DNA of 64,000 bases from Williamsia soli (GTDB lineage: Bacteria > Actinomycetota > Actinomycetes > Mycobacteriales > Mycobacteriaceae), in contig NZ_JAFRDR010000006.1 in NCBI RefSeq assembly GCF_017377795.1, positions 307,345-371,344 of the forward strand, written 5' to 3'. The translations under genes and the position numbers were made by a program. This document shows positions 33,549-42,586 of the stretch, piece after piece. Each line of letters opens with the position of its first letter. The first letter of the stretch is position 1. Under the pieces are notes generated by a model, which saw only the letters and a program-made list of their open reading frames with translations, made no database searches and was not told where the DNA came from.

Positions 33549-34901
33549 CTACAGCGTCTTTCCCGGGTTGAACAAGCCGCTCGGGTCGAGAGCTCGCCGG
33601 ACGGTTCGCTGCACCTCACTGGCCTCGGGGCCGAGTTCGCGTTCCAGCCACGTCCGCTTCAGCACGCCGACGCCGTGTTCGCCGGTGATCGTACCGCCCA
33701 ATTCTGTTGCTGTGCCGAAGATCTCATCGGCGGCGACCACGGCGCGCTCGTAGGCACCGGTATCGCTCTCGGGCACCACGATGATCGGATGCAGGTTGCC
33801 GTCGCCGGCGTGGCCAAAGGTGTAGATCGCGGTGTCATGGCGAGCCGCGATGGCGGTGACGGCCCGGATGGCCTCGGCGATGCGAGATCTCGGGACCGCG
33901 ATGTCTTCGATCAGTGCGCGGCCGTGACGTTCGAGAGCCGGTAGCGCTGCCCGTCGGACCGCGAGCAAGTGGTCGGCCGCCTGGGGGTCGTCGCCGACCA
34001 GGACCCGAGACGTGAATTGCCGGAACGAAGATTCGATGATGTCGGCCTCGGCCTGGGCTCCGAAACCGTCCGCCTGCGCGACGACGAACGCACCCGCTGA
34101 CTCCGCCCGGACACCGAGATGGTCCTGCGCCTCTCGCAACGATGCTTCGTCGAGCAATTCCATCAGCGACGGCCGGACCCGCGCGGTCAACGCCGCTGTA
34201 GTGGCCGCGGCGGCCTCATCGACGTCATCGAAGTATGCGGCCACCGTGATCGTGTTCACCGGGACGGGTTGTAGTCGAACCGTCGCGGCGACGATGACAC
34301 CCAGCGTGCCCTCCGACCCGGTGAAGAGGCTCGTCAGATCCAGACCCGCAACGCCTTTGGCAGTGCGACGACCGGTATGGATCAACCTCCCGTCGGCGAG
34401 GACGATGCTCAGTCCCAACACCGAATCGCCGGTCACCCCGTACTTCACGCACCGCAGCCCGCCTGCGTTGGTGGCGATGTTGCCACCGATGGTGGAGATC
34501 GCGGCGCTGGCCGGGTCGGGGGCGTACCGCAGTCCGAACTCGGCGGCCGCAGTGTCGAGGGCCTGCGTGATGACGCCCGGCTCGACGACAGCAAGCTCAT
34601 CGGCCGGGGAGATCTCGAGGATGCGGTTGAGGCCACTGACGTCGAGAACCAACGAGCCGTCTCCCGCGCTCGCACCACCGGCGAGCCCGGTGCCCGCACC
34701 TCGGATCACCACCGACAGTCCAGCACTCGTCGCATAGCGCACCGCGTTTCGGACATCGTCGACGCTTGCGGCTTTCACCAGCACCGCAGGTGCCCCGTCG
34801 GGTACGAATCCGGACCGATCGATGCTGTATGCGGCGGGGATCTGATCACCGATCAGGACATCGCCCGTCAACGAGAGGTTCGATAGCGTAGAAAAAGGCA
34901 C
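33549..34901 (-). CDS. GlcD-like FAD-binding oxidoreductase
   Basis: 450 residues. The FAD-binding type 4 (PCMH) domain is in the N-terminal half: VVIRGAGTGLAGGASAGDGS near residue 65, then DPASAAISTIGGNIATNAGG and GVAGLDLTSLFTGSEGTLGV. The C-terminal domain carries the metal/substrate motif FGHAGDGNLHPIIV and ends LFNPGKTL. It oxidises a 2-hydroxy acid such as glycolate or D-lactate to the 2-oxo acid. The single-protein form lacks the separate GlcE and GlcF subunits. It is a paralogue of the protein at 55246-56658. Transcribed alone and convergent with the sulfurtransferase gene. Confidence 0.88.
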   Translation of the reverse strand: MPFSTLSNLSLTGDVLIGDQIPAAYSIDRSGFVPDGAPAVLVKAASVDDVRNAVRYATSAGLSVVIRGAGTGLAGGASAGDGSLVLDVSGLNRILEISPADELAVVEPGVITQALDTAAAEFGLRYAPDPASAAISTIGGNIATNAGGLRCVKYGVTGDSVLGLSIVLADGRLIHTGRRTAKGVAGLDLTSLFTGSEGTLGVIVAATVRLQPVPVNTITVAAYFDDVDEAAAATTAALTARVRPSLMELLDEASLREAQDHLGVRAESAGAFVVAQADGFGAQAEADIIESSFRQFTSRVLVGDDPQAADHLLAVRRAALPALERHGRALIEDIAVPRSRIAEAIRAVTAIAARHDTAIYTFGHAGDGNLHPIIVVPESDTGAYERAVVAADEIFGTATELGGTITGEHGVGVLKRTWLERELGPEASEVQRTVRRALDPSGLFNPGKTL

Positions 34902-35068
34902 ACTCCATCATGTCCGGCCCACCTGTCGGGTTGACAGCCGTAGCTGATCGCAATTCCTGATCGATGAGGTGATTCAACCAGGATGATTCAAACCGGTTCC
35001 CCCGTTGTTGCTGCGGTCGGGCGGGACGTAGCGTCAGGGGATCTGTTGGGCGAGAGAGACATGGGACG

Positions 35069-36085
35069 ATGCCAAGATATGTGATTGTCGGCGCAGGTGC
35101 AGTCGGTGCGAGCTTCGCTGCTGCGCTGAGTGAACACAGCGAGGTCCTCGTGATCGCGCGCGGAGCCGCACTCGAGCACCTGCGGCATCACCCCCTGAAG
35201 TTTCGTACGTCGACCCGCAGTCGCGACGTCGATCTTCCAGTCGTATCGATCGACGAGGTCCAGCTGCGCACCGACGACGTGCTGGTGCTGGCCGTCAAGA
35301 CCCAACACGTCGGCGAGGTCGCGACCGCGCTCGCCTGGCTACCCGTGCGCGACGAGTCCGGCGCTGTGGTCGGTTCGGCCGGGGAGTTGCTGCCGGTGGT
35401 GACCACGCAGAACGGCCTCGATGCGGAACGTGTTGTTGCGCGGTGGTTCTCGCATGTCATTGCGTCGACGGTGCTGATCTCGGCCCGCTACACGACGTTG
35501 GGCGAAGTTCGCGTCGGGGGTCGTCCGTACCTGGGCGCGCTCTTGATCGGCGAACCGTACCGGTCCACCGAGGTCGGGGCCGCGGCTGCCCAGACGATCG
35601 CGGCCGATCTGCGGACTGTGAACTTCGTGGTGTCGGAGGTCGAGAACATCACCTCGATCAAGGCGACCAAACTTCTGCACAGCGTGAAAAACGGCCTCGA
35701 GGTCCTGGCCGGTGACACCGACATCAAGAAGCAGGTCGGTAAGGCCATCGGCGCGGAGACGAGAGTGGTTCTCGCCGCGGCAGGGATCACACCGGCCGAG
35801 TCGGGCGCGCTCTCCATCTCACCCGAACAGGTCCACCTCGACGAGGACCTCGGCGTCGTGGCCGGTCAACAGTCGACGTGGCAGAGCTTCGCCCGCGGCG
35901 CGGGGTCACACGAGGTGGATCACCTGAACGGCGAGATCGTGTTGCTTGCGCAGATCCACGGCATCGAGGCGCCACTGAACCGGCGGCTGCAGGTGCTCCT
36001 GGGCACCGCGAGTCGGACCGGTGGCGGAGTCGAACTGGCCGGTCTGGATTCGCTGGTCGCACTGACGGCGGTCAACGCCGGCTGA
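35069..36085 (+). CDS. Ketopantoate reductase-like protein (PanE/ApbA family)
   Basis: 338 residues. Rossmann motif VIVGAGAVGASFAAAL at residues 5-20, VLVLAVKTQHVGEVATAL near 74 (the Lys contacts NADPH), VTTQNGLDAE near 113, and SIKATKLLHSVKNGLEVLAG with the catalytic Lys near 197. The C-terminal helical domain contains a Ser-His-containing SHEVDHLNGEIVLLAQIHGI segment with the conserved Asn and Glu. It would reduce ketopantoate or a similar 2-oxo acid. PanE paralogues outside the pantothenate pathway are common, and no pan genes are adjacent, so the substrate is open. Confidence 0.8.
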   Translation: MPRYVIVGAGAVGASFAAALSEHSEVLVIARGAALEHLRHHPLKFRTSTRSRDVDLPVVSIDEVQLRTDDVLVLAVKTQHVGEVATALAWLPVRDESGAVVGSAGELLPVVTTQNGLDAERVVARWFSHVIASTVLISARYTTLGEVRVGGRPYLGALLIGEPYRSTEVGAAAAQTIAADLRTVNFVVSEVENITSIKATKLLHSVKNGLEVLAGDTDIKKQVGKAIGAETRVVLAAAGITPAESGALSISPEQVHLDEDLGVVAGQQSTWQSFARGAGSHEVDHLNGEIVLLAQIHGIEAPLNRRLQVLLGTASRTGGGVELAGLDSLVALTAVNAG

Positions 36086-36131
36086 GCGCACAACGATGCC
36101 GGAAGCCGGTAGGGGTCTGCCGCCATGAGAT

Positions 36132-37811
36132 CTACGGCAACTCCGGCGTGCGCGGCGGAACCGGCCGACGATCGGCGGAGCCCTCGAAGGCCGATGCCAT
36201 CGCCAGTAGCTGATTGTCGTCGTATGCCCGTCCGGCAAACGTCAACCCGACCGGCATCTGAGTATCCGCCATCAGCCCCATCGGCACCGTGACCGTCGGG
36301 ATGCCGAAGTGCCGGATCGCGAGGTTCCCGTTGGAGTACCGAACCCCGTTGGCCCACGCGATGTCTGCGGACGCCGGATTGACATCCGAATCGGCGGGCC
36401 CCACATCGGACTGGGTCGGAAAGACCACGGCATTAAAACCATTCGCGTCCATCCAGTCCTCGAGATCGGACTTTCTGGTCTCCTCGAGTCCGGTCAGAGC
36501 CCAGTGCAGGTTCGGGATGTCACCCAGTGCGGGCACCCCTTGCTTGGCCCGCTCGACGGTCACGGTGAAGTCTTCGTCCTCGACGTCGTAGCGATCGGGC
36601 AGGGCGCCCGGTGGGAGCGGAAAAATCTGTGGCCCATCGACATCGGCGAGAGCGTGGAGGTTCGGATCGCCGTTGGCGTCGAGGAAGTCGTGCCAGCCCC
36701 ACATCATCAGCACACCCATCTCCCAGGAATAGTAGTCGTCGGGCACCAGCCCGCGACTGACCATGCTGTACGCCCCTTCTCGGTCTTCCTCGTGATTTTC
36801 GACGATTGGGAAGTCACTCTCCACCACGGTCGCGCCGAGCGCTTCGAGATGGGCACGAGCACTGTCCCAGAGGTCGATGATGCTTTGTCTGGTGTGTACT
36901 GGATCCCTTCCTGCGGTGTCGGAGTTGATGTACATCCGGGGAACCGCGATTGTCTTGCCTTCGAGCGCAGGGGTATTGGCCAATGCGCGGTAGTCGTTTG
37001 GACGAACCGACGACGCCTTCGGGATCGGCACGTGCTGCTGCATACGCCAGAAATCGCCGCGGGTCTTGTCGTCGTCCGCCACGATGACGTCGAGCAGTTG
37101 CACCATGTCGTCGACGGTTCTGGTGTGTGGCACAACGACATCCATCGTCCCGTAGAGCGGCCAGTTCCCGCGCATCGAGATGACGCCACGCGAGGGCGTG
37201 TACGCAACCAGACCGTTGTGCGACGCCGGAGCCCGGCCCGACGACCACGTTTCCTCGCCGAGACCGAATGCCGCGAAGCTCGCTGCGGTTGCCGTACCGG
37301 AGCCGTTCGACGAACCTGATCCGAACGACGAGGTGAGATAATCAGCGTTGTAGGGACTTTCGGCCCGCCCGTACACCCCGCGCTGCATTCCTCCTGCCGC
37401 CATCGGAGGCATGTTGGTCAACCCGAGGCAGATCGCACCGCCGGCCCGCAAACGGGAGATGACGTAGGCGTCGTCGCCCGCCACCAGATTCTCGAACGCG
37501 GGGGAGCCGGCCGCAACGGTGAGACCGCGCACCTTGTAGCTGTCCTTTGCGGTGTAGGGGATGCCGTCGAGTGGACCGAGCACGGCGCCGTGCGCGCGAC
37601 GCTGATCGGAAGCCTGCGCCTCGGCAATCGCGTCGGGATTCATCACCACCACCGCGTTCAACGTGATCCCGCTGTGGTCGTAGTGCTCGATTCGGTCGAG
37701 ATACCGCTGGACGAGGCCCACGCTGGTCACCTGGCCCGACTCCAGCGCCAGGCGTAGATCGGCGATGGATGTCTCCACGACACCGAATCCCTCGGTACTC
37801 GACCCGGTCAT
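36132..37811 (-). CDS. Amidase signature family hydrolase
   Basis: 559 residues. The Ser-cisSer-Lys triad is visible: Lys in GIPYTAKDSYKV near residue 92, cis-Ser in the glycine/serine-rich SSFGSGSSNGSGTATAA near 165, and the nucleophile Ser in GLGEETWSSGRAPAS near 190. It hydrolyses an amide, releasing ammonia and a carboxylate; substrate undefined. A C-terminal NLAIRHFGIPTVTVPMGL completes the family. It overlaps the upstream cupin gene as ATGA, so the two proteins are probably made together and act on related metabolites. Confidence 0.88.
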   Translation of the reverse strand: MTGSSTEGFGVVETSIADLRLALESGQVTSVGLVQRYLDRIEHYDHSGITLNAVVVMNPDAIAEAQASDQRRAHGAVLGPLDGIPYTAKDSYKVRGLTVAAGSPAFENLVAGDDAYVISRLRAGGAICLGLTNMPPMAAGGMQRGVYGRAESPYNADYLTSSFGSGSSNGSGTATAASFAAFGLGEETWSSGRAPASHNGLVAYTPSRGVISMRGNWPLYGTMDVVVPHTRTVDDMVQLLDVIVADDDKTRGDFWRMQQHVPIPKASSVRPNDYRALANTPALEGKTIAVPRMYINSDTAGRDPVHTRQSIIDLWDSARAHLEALGATVVESDFPIVENHEEDREGAYSMVSRGLVPDDYYSWEMGVLMMWGWHDFLDANGDPNLHALADVDGPQIFPLPPGALPDRYDVEDEDFTVTVERAKQGVPALGDIPNLHWALTGLEETRKSDLEDWMDANGFNAVVFPTQSDVGPADSDVNPASADIAWANGVRYSNGNLAIRHFGIPTVTVPMGLMADTQMPVGLTFAGRAYDDNQLLAMASAFEGSADRRPVPPRTPELP

Positions 37812-38290
37812 GAGGGTTCGGAGTCGAGTGCGTACAACTCGGGCAGATTGACGACGATCGCCTCCTGGGTACTGCGGGCGATCACCACCACGGCGGGATT
37901 GTTAGGATCGGGGTTCTCCTCGCGGTGGGGCACGTACGGCGGCACGAAGATGTAGTCGCCGGGTTCGGTGCTGATCCGCACCTCCTCGGCGCCGTCGTGG
38001 AAGACGAACTCTGGATGCCCGCTGCGGATGAAGATCGCGGTTTCTGATTCGCCATGATGATGGTTGGCCGAGGCAGTGTCGGGTGCGACGTGGGTTTCGC
38101 CCATCCACAGCTTTTCCGATCCGACGCTCTCGCCGCTGATCGCGGCCAGTCGCCGCATCCCGTCGGTTTGCGCGGTGTCACCGCTGACGTCGGATGCCTT
38201 GACGTGGTGCAGCCGGGACCGCAGTGATTGCCGTCCGAACTCTGCGCCGGTGGTCTCCAGATCAGGATGAAATCCGTCGTGATTGCCCAT
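37808..38290 (-). CDS. Cupin-domain protein coupled to amidase
   Basis: 160 residues from ATG 38290. The single cupin barrel has metal-ligand motif ANHHHGESETAIFI near residue 80 and a second motif PPYVPHREENPD near 120. Small cupins of this kind are dioxygenases, isomerases or sensors. The AMIDASE gene starts inside its stop (ATGA), implying a common pathway. An upstream in-frame ATG (38320) adds 10 residues and crosses toward the divergent ligase; it is less likely. Confidence 0.8.
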   Translation of the reverse strand: MGNHDGFHPDLETTGAEFGRQSLRSRLHHVKASDVSGDTAQTDGMRRLAAISGESVGSEKLWMGETHVAPDTASANHHHGESETAIFIRSGHPEFVFHDGAEEVRISTEPGDYIFVPPYVPHREENPDPNNPAVVVIARSTQEAIVVNLPELYALDSEPS

Positions 38291-38361
38291 GGCAACGATT
38301 CTCCCCCGAACTCCCGTCACGGACGAGAGCCTGGCGGAAACGATGTGAGAAAGTGGTCGGT

Positions 38362-39762
38362 GTGCTGCTGTTTCCGACGTTGACCCAAACCGCCCTCGCC
38401 AATGGAGCGGACAAATCCGCAGTCGTCACGGTCGGTGATGTCACCCTTTCGCGCAGCGATCTGATCGGCGCGGCCACCTCGGTGGCCGAACGTATCCGTG
38501 GCGCCCGCCGGATCGCCATCCTCGCCGAACCCACCGCACAGACCGTGGTCGCGATGGTCGGTGCGCTCATCGCGGGTGTCGTGGTGGTCCCCGTCCCGCC
38601 CGACACCGGTACTGCGGAGCGTCAGCACATGCTCGACGACTCGGGGGCACAGGCCTGGCTCGGAGCAGCACCCGACGATCCGACGCTGCCGGTACTCCCG
38701 GTCCGGATGTTCGCGCGGTCGTGGCACAGCCATCCCGAACCGCATCCGGATTCGGCGGCGTTCATTCTCTACACCTCCGGCACCACCGGACTTCCCAAAG
38801 GTGTCCCGATGACCAGGCGGGCGATCGCCGCCGGACTCGATGCGCTCGCCGACGCCTGGGCGTGGACAGCGGACGACGTTCTCGTGCATGGCCTTCCGCT
38901 GTTCCACGTGCACGGACTGATCCTCGGGATCCTCGGACCGCTGCGGGTCGGCGGTTCGGTGATCCATACCGTCAAACCCACCCCGGCGAACTATGCGACG
39001 GCGCAAGGCAGTCTGTACTTCGGCGTGCCGACCGTCTGGTCCCGCATCGCTGCGGACGAGGATGCCGCACGTGCATTGAGTTCGGCCCGCCTGCTCGTCT
39101 CCGGTAGCGCGCCCCTGCCGGTCCCGGTCTTCGAGACGATCGAGCAGCTGACCGGACACCAGATCGTCGAGCGCTACGGCATGACCGAAACCCTCATCAC
39201 GATCAGCACCCGGGTGGACGGCGAACGCCGGCCCGGTTGGGTCGGGCTGCCGGTGGCCGGTGTCGAGACCAGGCTTCGGGCGGAGGACGGCACCGATGTC
39301 CCACACGACGGCGAGACCATCGGCGAACTGCAGCTTCGTGGCCCGATGCTGTCGCAAGGCTATCTGAACCGACCTGAGGCAACTGCCGAATCCTGGCTCG
39401 ACGACGGTTGGTTCGTCACCGGAGATGTCGCCGTCATCGACTCCGGCGGGATGCACCGGATCGTCGGCCGGTCGTCCATCGACCTCATCAAGTCCGGTGG
39501 CTATCGGATCGGCGCGGGAGAGATCGAGACGGTGCTGCTCGGGCACCCCAGTGTGCGCGAGGCTGCGGTGATCGGTGTGCCCGACGACGACCTCGGCCAG
39601 CGCATCGTCGCCGTGGTGGTCGGCGACGGCATCGACGAGGCGGCCTTGATCGATCTGGTGGCCACAGAACTGTCGAATCACAAGCGTCCTAGGGAAATTC
39701 GGGTCGTCGACGAGTTGCCACGCAACGCGCTGGGTAAGGTTCAGAAGAAGTTGCTCCTCTAG
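38362..39762 (+). CDS. fadD36: Acyl-CoA synthetase, FadD36-like (AMP-forming)
   Basis: 466 residues from GTG 38362, whose opening MLLFPTLTQTALANGADKSA and the RSDLIGAATSVAERI stretch strongly recall M. tuberculosis FadD36. AMP-binding motif LYTSGTTGLPKGVPMTRRAI near residue 140, ERYGMTETL near 275, GWFVTGDVAVID near 350, and the catalytic Lys in NALGKVQKKLL at the extreme C-terminus. At under 500 residues it is shorter than fatty-acid ligases and similar to malonyl/methylmalonyl-CoA synthetases, so short dicarboxylic or medium-chain acids are possible substrates. It diverges from the cupin-amidase pair. Confidence 0.85.
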   Translation: MLLFPTLTQTALANGADKSAVVTVGDVTLSRSDLIGAATSVAERIRGARRIAILAEPTAQTVVAMVGALIAGVVVVPVPPDTGTAERQHMLDDSGAQAWLGAAPDDPTLPVLPVRMFARSWHSHPEPHPDSAAFILYTSGTTGLPKGVPMTRRAIAAGLDALADAWAWTADDVLVHGLPLFHVHGLILGILGPLRVGGSVIHTVKPTPANYATAQGSLYFGVPTVWSRIAADEDAARALSSARLLVSGSAPLPVPVFETIEQLTGHQIVERYGMTETLITISTRVDGERRPGWVGLPVAGVETRLRAEDGTDVPHDGETIGELQLRGPMLSQGYLNRPEATAESWLDDGWFVTGDVAVIDSGGMHRIVGRSSIDLIKSGGYRIGAGEIETVLLGHPSVREAAVIGVPDDDLGQRIVAVVVGDGIDEAALIDLVATELSNHKRPREIRVVDELPRNALGKVQKKLLL

Positions 39763-39812
39763 CGCACGCGCTCGGGCGTCCGCTCGATGACTCTGGGCTA
39801 GCGTTGTCCAGT

Positions 39813-40664
39813 GTGGGGACATGGCATCAGGATCGTCTGAGTGCGGGCCAGGCCGCCCAGGTCGCCCGCTGGCTCGGGGAGTGCTCGCTCCGCTCCGATA
39901 TGAGTTGGGATCTGGTCGATACGGTCGTGCTCGACGTCGAGTCTGACCGTGGGCGATGTGTGATCAAGGCTGCCGGAGCGGCAAATCACCATATCGGGCG
40001 CGAGATAACAGCGCATCAACAATTCACTCACCCGCTGGTACGCACTGGACACGCTGCGCCGCTGGTCGCCTGTGACCGGGCAGCGAATCTTCTTGTCACC
40101 CGATATCTGGACGGGCGCCTGGCAATGGGCTCCGACATGGAATACGACCGCGACATTCACCGGCAGGCGGGACGCTTGGCGCGGGTGTTCCACGATCAAG
40201 CCGAGCGCCCGGACGTGAACTGGGAAGCTGCGGCTGTGGCGAAATCGCTGGCCTGGCTCGATATGCCCAGCAGAATCGACCCGTCGCTCAGTGCCGAGAT
40301 GCAGGCGCTTCTGGCTTCGTTGCGTCCGCGGCCGGTGGCAGTTGTTCCTACCCACGGTGATTGGCAGCCAAGGAACTGGCTTGTCGATGAAGGGATGGTC
40401 AAGGCCATCGACTTCGGGCGCTGCGACTGGCGGCCTGCGACCAGTGACTTCTGCCGTCTTGCTGCCAACCAATGGAGAGGCAACCCGCAACTCGAGGAAG
40501 CGTTTTTCGCCGGTTACGGCGGCGATATCAGGGTTGCAGACCAGTGGCGGATCATGGCGATCCATGAAGCCATTGCCACCGCAGTGTGGGCACACCAGGT
40601 CCGCGACGAACGGTTTGAGCAACAGGGGCACCGAATGATCGCAGAAGCGCTCGAGCTCTTCTGA
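39813..40664 (+). CDS. Aminoglycoside phosphotransferase-family kinase (APH-like)
   Basis: 283 residues from GTG 39813. It has the APH/choline kinase catalytic loop VVPTHGDWQPRNWLVD (H-G-D...N) near residue 183 and the metal-binding IDFGRCDW near 205. The ATP-binding Lys is probably in RGRCVIKAAG near residue 50. These fold members phosphorylate aminoglycosides, macrolides, choline, homoserine or unknown small molecules. Nothing in the context indicates antibiotic resistance; the neighbours are metabolic singletons. Confidence 0.75.
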   Translation: MGTWHQDRLSAGQAAQVARWLGECSLRSDMSWDLVDTVVLDVESDRGRCVIKAAGAANHHIGREITAHQQFTHPLVRTGHAAPLVACDRAANLLVTRYLDGRLAMGSDMEYDRDIHRQAGRLARVFHDQAERPDVNWEAAAVAKSLAWLDMPSRIDPSLSAEMQALLASLRPRPVAVVPTHGDWQPRNWLVDEGMVKAIDFGRCDWRPATSDFCRLAANQWRGNPQLEEAFFAGYGGDIRVADQWRIMAIHEAIATAVWAHQVRDERFEQQGHRMIAEALELF

Positions 40665-40770
40665 GGCCCCGGGCTCGCATTCAGTCGCTGCACCCCGAAT
40701 ACCTGTTCTGCGCGTGCCCGCCGTCCCTTGCCGCTAGCGTGAGGGAACCCGTGACGAGGAGGTCGAGTAC

Positions 40771-41142
40771 ATGCACGCATTCCGTTCTGCAGTCGAGTCG
40801 AACAAGGTCGACGACATCGCGTCGCTGCTGGATGAGAAGGTGACGTTCAACAGCCCGGTGGTGTTCAAATCCTTCGAAGGTCGCGAGACGGTGGCGTCCG
40901 TGTTGCAGACCGCCTTCGAGACTTTCGAAGACTTCGAGTATGTGCGCGAACTGGATTCGCCACTCGATGGTTACACCGGCCTGGTGTTCAAGGCGAAGGT
41001 CGACGGCCTGGACATCGAGGGCTGCGACTTCATCCACGAGACTCCCGACCGATTGATCGACGAGTTCACGGTGATGCTGCGGCCGATGAAGGCCACCCAG
41101 GCCTTCGCCGAGAAGATGGGTGCCAAACTACCCAAGAAGTGA
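40771..41142 (+). CDS. NTF2-like (SnoaL-type) small protein
   Basis: 123 residues, ATG 40771 with GAGGAGG upstream. An N-terminal helix (FRSAVESNKVDDIASLLDEK), a sheet with VTFNSPVVF, and a ending with TVMLRPMKATQAF fit the cone-shaped NTF2-like fold used by SnoaL cyclases, ketosteroid isomerases and many ligand-binding proteins. Catalytic residues cannot be assigned. It lies just before the epimerase gene on the same strand (48 bp), and the two may be cotranscribed. Confidence 0.75.
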   Translation: MHAFRSAVESNKVDDIASLLDEKVTFNSPVVFKSFEGRETVASVLQTAFETFEDFEYVRELDSPLDGYTGLVFKAKVDGLDIEGCDFIHETPDRLIDEFTVMLRPMKATQAFAEKMGAKLPKK

Positions 41143-41189
41143 TCACCGCAGACGCATGATCCGGTTCTGATCGGGGTACGTTGCGCTGC

Positions 41190-42176
41190 ATGGGTCTCAC
41201 AGTTGCGGTCACCGGTCCGACGGGTGAAATAGGAATTTCGGCAGTCACGGCACTCGAAGCGGACCCGGGAGTGGATCGGGTACTCGGAATGGCGCGGCGC
41301 GAGTTCGACCCCGCGGCCCACGGATGGACCAAGACCGAGTATCGGCAGGGTGACATCCTGGACACCGACGCGGTGACGTCGCTGGTCAGCGAGGCAGACG
41401 TCGTCGTCCACCTCGCTTTTCTGGTCCTCGGTACGCGGCAGGAGGGACAGCGGGTCAATCTGCAGGGGACGAAGAACGTTTTCGAGGCCACGGTGGCAGC
41501 GGAGCGACCCAAGCGCATCGTCTACACCTCGTCGGTGGCGGCGTACGGTTATTACGCCGACAACCCGCTGCCGCTGACCGAGGACACGCCCATCCGTGGG
41601 TCGAGCGAGCACTATTACTCCGAGCAGAAGGCCGACGTCGAGGCTGCGGTCGCCGAGATCGTCAGCGGGACGGACCTCGAGGTCTACATTCTTCGCCCAT
41701 GCATCGTTGCCGGCCCGAAAGCGACGGCTCTGGCCGACGCCATGCCATGGAACTGGTTTCCCGATGCCGTCCGCAAGGTCGCGGGCGCGGTGCCCGGTCT
41801 GAAGATGCCGATCCCGGACCCCGGCACTCCGGTGCAACTGGTTCACCACGACGATGTCGCTGCCGCAATTGCTCGCTGTGTGATCACCGATGCGCCCGCC
41901 GGTGCTTACAACATCGCGGGTACCGGCACGGTGTCGATCTCCGAGGTGGCAGCAGCTCTGGGCGGCCAACCGGTGAAGGTTCCGTCGGCCACCGTGACAG
42001 TTGCCGCAGAGGTGATCAAGCGTCTACCCAAAGTCCCTTCGGATGCCGAATGGATACACATCGGAAAGACGTCCGTCGTGATGGACATCTCGAGGGCCAC
42101 CGGTTCATTGGGCTGGACCCCGAGGTATTCGTCCAAAGAGACCCTTGAGGCGCTTGCCGCAGGGGTCGCGAAGTAG
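41190..42176 (+). CDS. NAD-dependent epimerase/dehydratase (extended SDR)
   Basis: 328 residues from ATG 41190. NAD motif VTGPTGEIGISAVTAL at residues 6-21, ADVVVHLAFLVLG near 73, VYTSSVAAYGYYADN near 110 (Ser and Tyr), and a Tyr-x-x-x-Lys YYSEQK near 140. The C-terminal half binds the substrate. Extended SDRs of this form act on sugar nucleotides, dihydroflavonol-type ketones or 3-beta-hydroxysteroids; which one is unclear. It is followed by a 410-bp AT-richer gap. Confidence 0.82.
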   Translation: MGLTVAVTGPTGEIGISAVTALEADPGVDRVLGMARREFDPAAHGWTKTEYRQGDILDTDAVTSLVSEADVVVHLAFLVLGTRQEGQRVNLQGTKNVFEATVAAERPKRIVYTSSVAAYGYYADNPLPLTEDTPIRGSSEHYYSEQKADVEAAVAEIVSGTDLEVYILRPCIVAGPKATALADAMPWNWFPDAVRKVAGAVPGLKMPIPDPGTPVQLVHHDDVAAAIARCVITDAPAGAYNIAGTGTVSISEVAAALGGQPVKVPSATVTVAAEVIKRLPKVPSDAEWIHIGKTSVVMDISRATGSLGWTPRYSSKETLEALAAGVAK

Positions 42177-42586
42177 CCGCACCACCGGCATTGGCGGGCA
42201 ACACGGACACCGCATGGTGCGCTATCGCTGAACCATCCGTCGGGCAATTCGAATTCTGGGTGAGCGAAAGCAGGTATAAGCGGAATCGCGGTTTACAAGG
42301 CCGATAAGCATTGTTACGTTTTGGACGCTTGGCAAGAAATGAATTGCGTTACCTCCGTGTTAGTTCCGCTAACGATGGTTGTATTTGTCTCGTTCAACGT
42401 GCATTATCAGTTACCTACTGAAGAGTAGGGTTCGGTCGGATTCAGTGTCACTCGAGCGTGTGGCACTCGCGCGGAACCCGATTGTGTTGATGCTGCGCCA
42501 GGTGAGGGGTTTTCGCAGCGCCTACATACTCGGGTTCCGGCCGGCCACCGCTCGACCGCCCTGATGGCAATTACCATTCGAGGGTG
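42177..42586. other. 410-bp AT-richer intergenic stretch, no gene recognised
   Basis: G+C drops visibly below the surroundings between about 42230 and 42430 (many TTA, ATT and TAA triplets). Short open frames here have no ribosome sites or plausible composition. No hairpin with a T-tract and no tRNA-like fold is seen. It may hold the promoter of the downstream hypothetical gene; the sequence just before 42587 provides GAGGG. Confidence 0.5.

Noticed and set aside
39813..40664. Aminoglycoside-resistance gene
   Set aside because: The kinase fold is shared with many metabolic kinases, the context is metabolic, and nothing identifies an aminoglycoside substrate.
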